Source: Candidatus Zixiibacteriota bacterium
GTDB taxonomy: Bacteria > SM23-81
Length of the DNA: 9,283 nt
NCBI GenBank assembly: GCA_030628225.1
Contig: DAOVRJ010000085.1
Span: 1 to 9,283, forward strand
Reading direction: 5' to 3'
The notes under the pieces were generated by a model that was given only the letters and a program-made list of their open reading frames with translations, was not told where the DNA came from and did not search any database. The first letter of the stretch is position 1. Every line of letters begins with the position of its first letter. Shown in pieces: positions 1 to 5,664 of the stretch. The translations under genes and the position numbers were made by a program.

Positions 1-53
1 AATTCAAAACCTGTTGATGTTCCCAGTGGTGGTGGACGGGGATCGCTCGAGTC

Positions 54-101
54 CCTGAATCCTCGAATCCTTGAATCCTATTTTTCCAGAATCCTCGACC
101 C
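54..101. repeat. Degenerate 8-bp-period tandem repeat
   Basis: Six units stay in register: CCTGAATC (54-61), CTCGAATC (62-69), CTTGAATC (70-77), a diverged CTATTTTT (78-85), CCAGAATC (86-93) and CTCGACCC (94-101). The core is GAATC followed by CT. It marks the left border of the hairpin-rich stretch at 110-321. Short stuttering repeats of this kind are common between genes in some deltaproteobacterial genomes (recollection). Spacing and unit length do not fit CRISPR. No function is assigned. Confidence 0.65.
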
Positions 102-109
102 CTTCGGTT

Positions 110-321
110 GCAGCCTAAAGGTCAGAGGGTGTTGTGTCTCTGCGGCTATAGACCTCAACTGAGTGCTGCTGGCAAGTCGTACCGCAGAGGGGGTAGCGAA
201 GGACCGCGAGGCTGGCGTGCCGGTTGACGTGAAGGAAAACGGCATCGGCGGTCCCACCGCCGATAGCCAGCCGGTGGCGCGCAGCGCCATGCGGGCCGGA
301 GCGAGGGGGAAACTTCCCCCT
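110..321. other. GC-rich, hairpin-dense intergenic segment, possible structured RNA or mobile-element remnant
   Basis: This is most of the 399 bases without a supported gene. Visible perfect stems are CTCTGCGG 138-145 with CCGCAGAG 182-189, ATCGGCGGT 244-252 with ACCGCCGAT 256-264 (three-base loop, extended by GGC/GCC around one bulged A), TGGCGC 275-280 with GCGCCA 284-289, and AGGGGGA 304-310 with TCCCCCT 315-321. AGGTC 119-123 could also pair with GACCT 151-155, which would make a pseudoknot with the first stem. Short ORFs exist on both strands but are rich in Arg, Pro and Ser with no recognisable domain. The part around 175-245 faintly recalls group II intron domain I, but no domain V and no reverse transcriptase are present. 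RNase P RNA, tmRNA and tRNA signatures are absent. The coding strand of any RNA cannot be decided. The last stem is followed by only three T on the + strand, a poor terminator. Confidence 0.4.
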
Positions 322-336
322 TTAAAAGATTCATTT

Positions 337-371
337 CAAATTTCAAAGTGCAAATTTTAAATTGAAAAGTG
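337..371. repeat. AT-rich 7-bp-period tandem repeat
   Basis: Five 7-bp units are in register: CAAATTT (337-343), CAAAGTG (344-350), CAAATTT (351-357), TAAATTG (358-364) and AAAAGTG (365-371). It forms the right border of the hairpin-rich segment and lies just 3' of the hydrolase gene that ends at 400. Units 1 and 3 are identical; the rest are diverged. Function is unknown. It may be slippage-derived or part of a dispersed intergenic element. Confidence 0.6.
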
Positions 372-399
372 AAGTAAAAAATCAATCAATGTGACGCAT

Positions 400-1164
400 T
401 TACAAATATATCTTAAGCCAGGCAATAGCTTCTGAAAGCATCTCAAAAGTAGGGGTATGACCGATGCCTTTATATTCGATGAGTTTGATCAGCTCCTTGT
501 GGGTGAAACTTCGTTTTGCTCTCTCGTAGAACTCTTTAACATCCCCTATGGGCATGATCTCATCCAATTCGCCGTTGAGGATCAGCAGGGGAAAATCTTT
601 CACTTTGTCCAGATGGCTCGATGGCTGTCGATTTTCTATCTGCGAGATCTTCTGCTCATCGAAGTGCCTGGCAAAGCCCGGATCCCGAGCAAGGTCCCTT
701 CTGATTGATTTTCCCCATTGGGGTGTGGCGATGATGGGGACGGCAACCTTTACATTTGGGGATCTTACTCGATAAATATAATCATAGACGATCATCCCGC
801 CCATGGAGAAGCCTATCAATCCGACACTTTTGTTATCTACAGACTGGTGGTCGGCAAAAGCCGCTATGATAGTGTCGATAGTTTTGCTCGATTTGAAAAT
901 TATGGTATGCAGATGCCCTTTTTTTTCCAGATTTGAATAGTTTTTAAACTGTGCTGTTTCAAGTTCGCCGTGCTCATATGCATCAAAAAGAATCGTATGG
1001 TATCCCTCTTTGGCAACATAATAAGCATACGGCAATACATTTTCTTTGCGAGCCGTAAAGCCGTGACTCATGATCACCATGGGCTGCTTTTCGCCAGAGC
1101 CCGCCCGATACAATTCCAGGACGGGAATCTCAGAGATTTTTCTGCTGGTCAGGGTTAATTTCAT
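400..1164 (-). CDS. Alpha/beta hydrolase (YitV/YjfP-like esterase, dienelactone-hydrolase superfamily)
   Basis: A 254-residue cytoplasmic serine hydrolase without signal peptide. The catalytic set is visible: the nucleophile elbow GFSMGG at 118-123 (Ser120), an acid in the strand-end motif NGELDEIMP (Asp201), and His236 in GIGHTPT. SHGF at 33-36 fits the oxyanion-hole turn. Length and layout match the small esterases of the YitV/YjfP type, which cleave short-chain esters in vitro; the natural substrate cannot be told from sequence. The ATG at 1164 has no convincing Shine-Dalgarno sequence, and no in-frame start was found in the 39 bases upstream. It follows ruvX after 73 bp, so it may be read through from that operon or have its own promoter, which I could not identify. 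Its DNA is clearly more AT-rich than the ruvX and NUDIX genes upstream. Family call is solid; substrate is unknown. Confidence 0.88.
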   Translation of the reverse strand: MKLTLTSRKISEIPVLELYRAGSGEKQPMVIMSHGFTARKENVLPYAYYVAKEGYHTILFDAYEHGELETAQFKNYSNLEKKGHLHTIIFKSSKTIDTIIAAFADHQSVDNKSVGLIGFSMGGMIVYDYIYRVRSPNVKVAVPIIATPQWGKSIRRDLARDPGFARHFDEQKISQIENRQPSSHLDKVKDFPLLILNGELDEIMPIGDVKEFYERAKRSFTHKELIKLIEYKGIGHTPTFEMLSEAIAWLKIYL

Positions 1165-1237
1165 GTGTTTGGTCTGGCCATCCGCTTGGTGAAATGATAA
1201 AACAGTGCAGTTGTGCCACTCGACAACAGAGAGGTCT

Positions 1238-1669
1238 CTAGCCCTTCTCCGTATTTTTCGCCCGGTAATCCAAATACCCCTGCAGAATCAAGGCGGCGGC
1301 CACACCATCCAGGTGCTTCTTCGCCCGGCGCATCTTCACGCCGGTCTCCCGGAACATGCGCTGCGCGGCCACGGTGCTCAGTCGCTCGTCCCACACCACC
1401 ACGGGCACAGACAGCCGGGAATTGAGGATTTCCACCATGCGTCTGGCCTCGGCGGCCGCGGGCCCCTCGCTGCCGTCCATGTTCCGAGGCAGGCCGATCA
1501 CCACCTCCGCCACCTGATACTCCGCCACCAGGTTTTCCACCTCCGCGGCCCACCCGTGGCCGCGAGTTTTTTCCACGACCTTCAGGCTCTGGGCCACGAT
1601 CGCCAGGGGGTCGCTGACAGCCACCCCGATCCTTTTCGCTCCGGGGTCAAGAGCCAGAATTCTGCTCAT
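1238..1669 (-). CDS. ruvX: RuvX/YqgF-family RNase H-fold nuclease (putative Holliday junction resolvase / pre-16S rRNA nuclease)
   Basis: A 143-residue protein of typical family length. The RNase H-like fold is marked by LALDPGAKRIGVAVSD at 5-20 with catalytic Asp8, the strand-loop VVIGLPRNMDGSEGP at 57-70, VWDERLST with Glu95, and HLDGVAAALILQ with Asp121. These are the three acidic metal ligands expected. Members have been described as a resolvase of recombination intermediates and, in E. coli, as a factor for 16S rRNA 5' maturation; either role is possible. The start is well supported: AGGAG sits five bases before the ATG, inside the end of the NUDIX gene, with which it overlaps by 23 bp. 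That overlap implies co-transcription and probably translational coupling. The gene is GC-rich, like the NUDIX gene. Confidence 0.93.
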   Translation of the reverse strand: MSRILALDPGAKRIGVAVSDPLAIVAQSLKVVEKTRGHGWAAEVENLVAEYQVAEVVIGLPRNMDGSEGPAAAEARRMVEILNSRLSVPVVVWDERLSTVAAQRMFRETGVKMRRAKKHLDGVAAALILQGYLDYRAKNTEKG

Positions 1670-2342
1670 TCACTCCTCCGAAATATTCGGCGATGGCCCG
1701 CCGGTGGGTGGCGAAGGCGATGTCCCCGGGCAGATCGCCGGGGCCGAACAACCCGGCCTCGCTGGCATCGTCGCCGGCCTGAAGCTCTCCGCCCACCATC
1801 TCCGTCAGATAGATGATCAGCACCACCTGTGTCCGGGGATCGTCTCGGGCGATGTTCGCTCCGAAGAGCTCTTTTACCCGGATGTCCAGTCCCGTCTCCT
1901 CTTTGACCTCTCTGACGGCGCACTCGGCAGGCGTCTCGTTCAGCTCCATGAAGCCGGAGGGCAGACACCAGTGGCCCCGCAAGGGCTCCTCGGCCCGCCG
2001 GACCAGCACGATCTTTTCGCCGCTGGGGATGATGGCGGCCACGGCCGGGACCGGGTTTTGGTAAAAGATGAAGCCGCAGCCGGAACAGACCAGGCGTTTC
2101 CTGCCGTTCATCTTTTTGAGCGCCAGAGAGGCGCCGCATTTCGGACAGAAGCGGAAACCGGCCTCCCTCTTTCGACCACCAGGCAGCGCGTCTTCGGGCG
2201 GCGGCGGCAAAGTCTCCCGGTGCTCAGCCTTCTGGCGGTGGCGATCGTAGATCTTGCCGCTGGACTTGATTCGGGTGACCGGATTGATCTTCCAGGTTCT
2301 GCGCGTTTTGGGGACCGGGATTTTGATCTTCTTCTTGTCCAT
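1647..2342 (-). CDS. NUDIX hydrolase with zinc ribbon and basic N-terminal extension
   Basis: 231 residues in three parts. Residues 1-40 are strongly basic (TRRTWKINPVTRIKSSGKIY at 13-32) and are followed by a Pro-rich linker. Residues 66-89 form a zinc ribbon with Cys66, Cys69, Cys86 and Cys89. The NUDIX domain follows, with a perfect NUDIX box from Gly130 to Leu152 (GX5E, then REVKEETGL). The enzyme should hydrolyse a nucleoside diphosphate linked to another moiety, using Mg2+. The ribbon followed directly by the NUDIX fold recalls NudC, but the NudC N-domain and its SQPWPFPxS motif are missing, so the substrate is undecided. AGGAG lies 8 bases before the ATG, and the preceding phosphatase gene ends 17 bp upstream. 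No ATG lies in frame between the start and the ribbon, so the basic extension appears genuinely fused. Confidence 0.92.
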   Translation of the reverse strand: MDKKKIKIPVPKTRRTWKINPVTRIKSSGKIYDRHRQKAEHRETLPPPPEDALPGGRKREAGFRFCPKCGASLALKKMNGRKRLVCSGCGFIFYQNPVPAVAAIIPSGEKIVLVRRAEEPLRGHWCLPSGFMELNETPAECAVREVKEETGLDIRVKELFGANIARDDPRTQVVLIIYLTEMVGGELQAGDDASEAGLFGPGDLPGDIAFATHRRAIAEYFGGVNEQNSGS

Positions 2343-2359
2343 TTATCTTCTCCTGGGCC

Positions 2360-4606
2360 TCAGGAATGGGGCACAAGCTGCAGAGCGACCATGGTGCTGT
2401 CGTCCTGCTGCTGTACCATGGTTCCGGCGAAGGCATTCACCTGCTCAAAGAGCTCATCCAGAAGCTTCTGGGGCGTTAAACTGCGCCTGTTCAGGAGAAA
2501 CCGGATCAGCCGCTGTTCGCCGAACTCCTCCTCGGCCTCGTTCTGTGCCTCGGTGATGCCGTCGGTGTAGAAGAACAGGCTGTCTCCCGGCCCCGTGGGC
2601 ACGGTTTGCTCCTCGTAGGGAGCGTCGTCCATAAAGCCCAGGATGAGTCCGCCTGTGGTCAGCTTCTGGATCTGCCCGTCTGCGCGGAGCAAAATAGGGG
2701 AATTGTGTCCCGCGTTGCTGTATGTGAAATCTCCGCTATTTAGATCCAGCTCCCCGTAAAAGAAGGTCACGAACTTATCTATGTCGGTGAACCGGGCGAT
2801 GTGGGCATTGACCCGGGACACAGTTTCCTTTACCGAAAGGTGGTTTTGGACCTGAGCGTTGAAAGTGGCCTGCAGCACAGCCATCAGCAATGCGGCGGGC
2901 ATTCCCTTGCCGCAGACGTCCCCGATGGCGATTCCCAGTACATCGTCCTTGACGGTAACAAAGTCGTGGTAGTCGCCGCCAACTTGGCGGCTGGGTTTGC
3001 TCAGGGCCGAGACCAGGAAACCGGCGCCGGTGGGGCAGACCTTGGGAAGAAGGGATTCCTGGATCTCCCGTGCCCGGGCCAGCTCCTCCTCAATACGCCG
3101 CTTTTCCACGGCCTCCTGGTATAATTGGGAGTTCACCAGGGCTATGGCTAGCTGGTTGGCCAGCACCGAGAGCATGGCTATGTCCTCGAAATTATAGCGT
3201 CTGGCTCCCATCTTGTTGCCCAGACAGAGAAGGCCCAGAAGCTCTTGGCGCTGCGCGATGGGGATCAGCAGGTGGGCTTCCAGTTGATCCAGTTTTTCCC
3301 GGTCCTCGCTGTCCAGAAGTTTTTTGATCTCAGCCAGGGCGACAGGTCCCCGGGCATTGGCCATCAACTTTATGGCCGAGCCGTTTCTGTCGAGCCAAAC
3401 CTCTCCCGGGGCGTTCTGCGCAGAAGCGCAGGTGGAGAAGTGGCTCCCCTTGCTTTCGGGCAGCAGCAGCGCCGCTCTGTCGGTGAGCGAGGCGGCTCGC
3501 AGAGTTGTGGTTATCTTCTCCTGAAGCTGTCTGACCTCGAAGATGGAGATGATGTCCCGGGTCAGGCGCTGGAGGATGTTTCGATAATCCGAGCGGTCTC
3601 GTCGAAAAATGCCTTCCGAGAGCTCCTCGATCCGGGAAAGCAGCGGCTGAAAAAAGATCACGGCGATGACCACAAAAGCGATGTCCAAATAGGGGATCTG
3701 CATCCCCAAAGTCCTGGCCACCAGGCGGTCCATCTGCCGGATGACGATGAGGTATGTTCCAAGCAGCACGCCGGTGGTTGCCGAATAGACGATGCTCTGG
3801 CGGACGATGGCGCGCAGGCCCAGAAACTGGTGGCGCACCATTGCCCAGGCGATGGAGCCTGCCCCAGTCAACAGGGCGATGATCACCAGGGTGGAGCGGA
3901 GCTGGATGGGCATGCGCAGGGATGTGAGGATGGGCAGTAAAATGGCCACGGTGTAAAGCCCCACGCTGAAGCGCACCCCCCAGAGAACCAGGCGCGCCTG
4001 CCTTTTCTGGAGAGGATCCCGCAGCGCTCGATAGCCCCGGCTCATGAGCAGGATGGCGGTGATGACATACAAGAGGTTGATGGAGGAGAAAAACTTCGTG
4101 TGAGCGTGATAAATTCCGGCTATGAACAGAGTAACGGTTTTTAGAAGCAGGGTGATCGCGTCCGCAAAAGGGCCCAGGTTGTCGCCAAGACGACGTGGAT
4201 CCAGTGAAGAGACGATTTTAGCGGGATTGGAAAAGAACAAGACGACCAGCATGTGGAAAAGGTGGGGCAAATAGATCCAGATCCATATCCGGGGAAAACG
4301 GCGGATCAGCTTGTGTTCCCGGGGGAAGATCAGGGAGAAAAGAACAAGCTGGGGAAAGAAGAACTCCCAGAGATAGAAAAAGTTGTAGTAGAAACCGGTT
4401 TGCAGCACATGGCTGGTTGGGTTCAGGTAATAAACAAGGGTGCCGAAGGCGCCCAGGATCGGCCCCAGTCCCCCAAAGAACATCATGGTGCTGGTCACCC
4501 GGTTAATCCGCTCTCTCGGGTTTTCCCGGAGAATGACCAGTCCCAAAAGGAAAAGGGCTACGCCTCCGGCCAAATAGATGGCCGCTATGAGAAGGTTTCC
4601 TCTCAT
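2360..4606 (-). CDS. Membrane-anchored GAF-SpoIIE (PP2C-type) serine/threonine phosphatase, RsbU-like
   Basis: 748 residues. Residues 1-322 hold about eight to ten hydrophobic helices (for example 4-25, 37-58, 72-94, 107-126, 148-168, 206-230, 237-258, 270-291, 308-322), a sensor-like membrane region resembling histidine-kinase 7TM inputs. About 345-495 is a GAF domain, then a coiled-coil-like helix (495-520, ending EIQESLLP). The SpoIIE phosphatase occupies about 525-745. Metal-binding acidic motifs are intact: GGDYHDF (Asp545), GDVCGKG (Asp563), SNAGHN at 630-635, YTDGITEA (Asp682) and QDDST (Asp735/Asp736). Such enzymes dephosphorylate a STAS-domain antagonist and so release a regulator held by an RsbW-type kinase. 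The kinase gene ends 31 bp upstream, which fits that role. The Shine-Dalgarno match is weak (AGG eight bases before ATG). What the membrane and GAF parts sense is unknown. Confidence 0.93.
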   Translation of the reverse strand: MRGNLLIAAIYLAGGVALFLLGLVILRENPRERINRVTSTMMFFGGLGPILGAFGTLVYYLNPTSHVLQTGFYYNFFYLWEFFFPQLVLFSLIFPREHKLIRRFPRIWIWIYLPHLFHMLVVLFFSNPAKIVSSLDPRRLGDNLGPFADAITLLLKTVTLFIAGIYHAHTKFFSSINLLYVITAILLMSRGYRALRDPLQKRQARLVLWGVRFSVGLYTVAILLPILTSLRMPIQLRSTLVIIALLTGAGSIAWAMVRHQFLGLRAIVRQSIVYSATTGVLLGTYLIVIRQMDRLVARTLGMQIPYLDIAFVVIAVIFFQPLLSRIEELSEGIFRRDRSDYRNILQRLTRDIISIFEVRQLQEKITTTLRAASLTDRAALLLPESKGSHFSTCASAQNAPGEVWLDRNGSAIKLMANARGPVALAEIKKLLDSEDREKLDQLEAHLLIPIAQRQELLGLLCLGNKMGARRYNFEDIAMLSVLANQLAIALVNSQLYQEAVEKRRIEEELARAREIQESLLPKVCPTGAGFLVSALSKPSRQVGGDYHDFVTVKDDVLGIAIGDVCGKGMPAALLMAVLQATFNAQVQNHLSVKETVSRVNAHIARFTDIDKFVTFFYGELDLNSGDFTYSNAGHNSPILLRADGQIQKLTTGGLILGFMDDAPYEEQTVPTGPGDSLFFYTDGITEAQNEAEEEFGEQRLIRFLLNRRSLTPQKLLDELFEQVNAFAGTMVQQQDDSTMVALQLVPHS

Positions 4607-4637
4607 CTGAACCTGGCTCTTTGCTTCCTACAAGGGC

Positions 4638-5087
4638 CTATTTCCCCCGGCTGGATCCGGCATCCGCCAGCCGCTTGATAAATTCTACCTCCGTGCCCCC
4701 TCCCGGGGCCGGGCGGAAGTTAACCTCGTCCATGAGGGAATGCAGGATGAAAATGCCCCTTCCGTTGCATTTCATCAGGTTCTCCGGGTCCAGGGGACAG
4801 CATACATCGGTGCCGAAAAAGCACTTTCCCTCATCGCGAACGCGAATGCGCATCTGCTCTGTTTCCATATCGACGAGGATGTGCACCTGTTTCTTTTTGT
4901 CTTTTTTATTGCCGTGAAGGATCGCGTTATTCACCGCCTCACTCAGGGATATGGCTATATTGCTGGTGGCATCTTTGTCAAAGCCCATTTTTTTGGCCAG
5001 GGCCTCGATAAAAGCGACCGCTTTTTTAAGATGCTTCTGCGAGCTGGGTATGGACAGCTCTTCGTGCTGAAGTTTTCCCGTGGACAT
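4638..5087 (-). CDS. RsbW-like GHKL ATP-binding protein (anti-sigma serine/threonine kinase family)
   Basis: 149 residues, the normal length for a single-domain RsbW/SpoIIAB-type kinase. The N box is SEAVNNAILHGN at 49-60, with Glu50 and Asn54. The G1 box reads RDEGKCF at 84-90, where the second glycine of DxGxG is replaced by Cys89. The G2 box is NGRGIFIL at 108-115, and GGGTEVEF at 129-136 closes the fold. The usual PENL stretch precedes G2. Cytosolic; the family binds a sigma factor or other target and phosphorylates a STAS antagonist. Cysteines 89, 96, 97 and 107 cluster around the ATP lid, which is unusual. The start is well supported: the upstream stop codon TAG forms part of the purine-rich AGGGGGA site just before the ATG, so translation is probably coupled. 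Its natural partner for reversal is the phosphatase just downstream. Confidence 0.87.
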   Translation of the reverse strand: MSTGKLQHEELSIPSSQKHLKKAVAFIEALAKKMGFDKDATSNIAISLSEAVNNAILHGNKKDKKKQVHILVDMETEQMRIRVRDEGKCFFGTDVCCPLDPENLMKCNGRGIFILHSLMDEVNFRPAPGGGTEVEFIKRLADAGSSRGK

Positions 5088-5096
5088 CTTTTCCCC

Positions 5097-5273
5097 CTAC
5101 AGGAGCATCTTCAGGACAACGATGGTCACGTCGTCGCCCAGCTTTGATCTGCCCACGAAATTGAGCACACTGGCGAATATTTCCGCTTTGTCGTTGATGA
5201 CGAACTCATGAACGAAACCGAGAAATCCAAGTCCCAACAGCGGAAGGCCCTCGCTCACCTTTTTTGAGGCCAT
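5097..5273 (-). CDS. 58-residue ORF resembling only the C-terminal end of a PP2C/SpoIIE phosphatase
   Basis: Encodes 58 residues starting MASKKVSEG and ending FVGRSKLGDDVTIVVLKMLL. The pattern GDDVTIVVLK matches the last metal-binding aspartate and final strand of PP2C/SpoIIE phosphatases (compare QDDSTMVALQL in the 748-residue neighbour). The other catalytic motifs are absent, so it cannot be an active phosphatase alone. It has a strong ribosome site (GGAGAAGGGGAA directly before the ATG). It begins 28 bp after the membrane-protein gene, and its stop overlaps the ribosome site of the RsbW-like gene. So it is probably translated. It may be the remnant of a second phosphatase shortened by deletion, or a retained small protein, perhaps an accessory to the kinase or phosphatase. 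The upstream DNA encodes a different protein, so no missing half lies nearby. Confidence 0.55.
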   Translation of the reverse strand: MASKKVSEGLPLLGLGFLGFVHEFVINDKAEIFASVLNFVGRSKLGDDVTIVVLKMLL

Positions 5274-5301
5274 TTCCCCTTCTCCTGTTTGTTAAGTAAT
5301 T

Positions 5302-5505
5302 CTAGCTCTGTTTTTCTCCCTTTCGCAACGCTCCGGAAACCGGCAGAGCAACTCCCAGGATGAAAGCCATCCGGAATGCAGTTTCCCAATCAACCACACC
5401 AGCACCGTGCCGGATCGAGCTCCACAGAAATGTCACCACGACTGTGACCACGAAGGTGACGCCAAAGGTGGTGATGAACCTGACGAAGAGCTCTTTGCGG
5501 CTCAT
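5302..5505 (-). CDS. Small two-helix membrane protein of unknown function
   Basis: 67 residues. Two hydrophobic stretches, about 8-28 (ending VVTFLWSS) and 42-58 (TAFRMAFILGVALPVSG), flank a short loop containing RHGAGVVDWE. The N-terminus (SRKE) and C-terminus (RKGEKQ) are positively charged, suggesting both ends are cytoplasmic. The ATG has GGAG five bases upstream. It is the first gene after the possible promoter at 5604-5633 and lies 28 bp before the phosphatase-tail ORF, so it probably belongs to the same transcript as the kinase and phosphatase. I recall similar short HGxxxVDWE-type proteins as hypotheticals in deltaproteobacteria but know of no function. It is not an RsbW or STAS protein. 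A membrane input or anchor for the switch is conceivable but unsupported. Confidence 0.72.
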   Translation of the reverse strand: MSRKELFVRFITTFGVTFVVTVVVTFLWSSIRHGAGVVDWETAFRMAFILGVALPVSGALRKGEKQS

Positions 5506-5603
5506 TTTTTCTCCGTGTTAGGGTTTGAAAAATCTCACCGTGTAGTTCCAGAAGTTCTCTCATCTAGCGTGTCTTGTGCGGAGCAATCAGCGCTCTTTGC
5601 ATT

Positions 5604-5633
5604 CATATAGGAAGACTCGTGCTCAGGTTTCAA
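5604..5633 (-). promoter_or_regulatory. Possible sigma-70-type promoter of the kinase/phosphatase operon
   Basis: On the minus strand TTGAAA (5628-5633, five of six matches to TTGACA) and TATATG (5604-5609, four of six matches to TATAAT) are 18 bp apart. Transcription would start near 5597, giving a leader of about 90 bases before the membrane-protein gene at 5505. It sits in the 159-bp gap after the glycosyltransferase gene, the natural place for a new transcription unit. No strong intrinsic terminator is visible for the upstream gene. GCTGGCCAGC (5637-5646) is a palindrome but lacks a T tract. Pattern match only. Confidence 0.35.
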
Positions 5634-5664
5634 ACAGCTGGCCAGCGTGCGCAGAAATTGGCAT

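Noticed and set aside
304-326. Intrinsic terminator
   Set aside because: Good stem (AGGGGGA/TCCCCCT) but only three T follow on the + strand and no T tract follows on the minus strand.
54-371. CRISPR array
   Set aside because: Units are 7-8 bp and contiguous with no spacers; no cas genes in the window.
78-385. Short ORFs on both strands in the intergenic element
   Set aside because: Composition follows the hairpins and repeats, no ribosome site or domain; not called as genes.
1195-1237. Terminator between ruvX and the hydrolase
   Set aside because: Only a weak five-base stem (GTTGT/ACAAC) with an eight-base loop and a distant run of four T.
1205-1816. 203-residue plus-strand ORF
   Set aside because: Antisense shadow of ruvX and the NUDIX end; His/Arg/Pro-rich without a domain.
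1704-2570. 288-residue plus-strand ORF
   Set aside because: Lies antisense across the NUDIX gene and the end of the phosphatase gene; no domain is recognisable, and it is explained by the GC-rich codons of the true genes.
3245-3940. 231-residue plus-strand ORF
   Set aside because: Antisense to the GAF and membrane part of the phosphatase, Gln/Asp/Gly-rich, with no motif.
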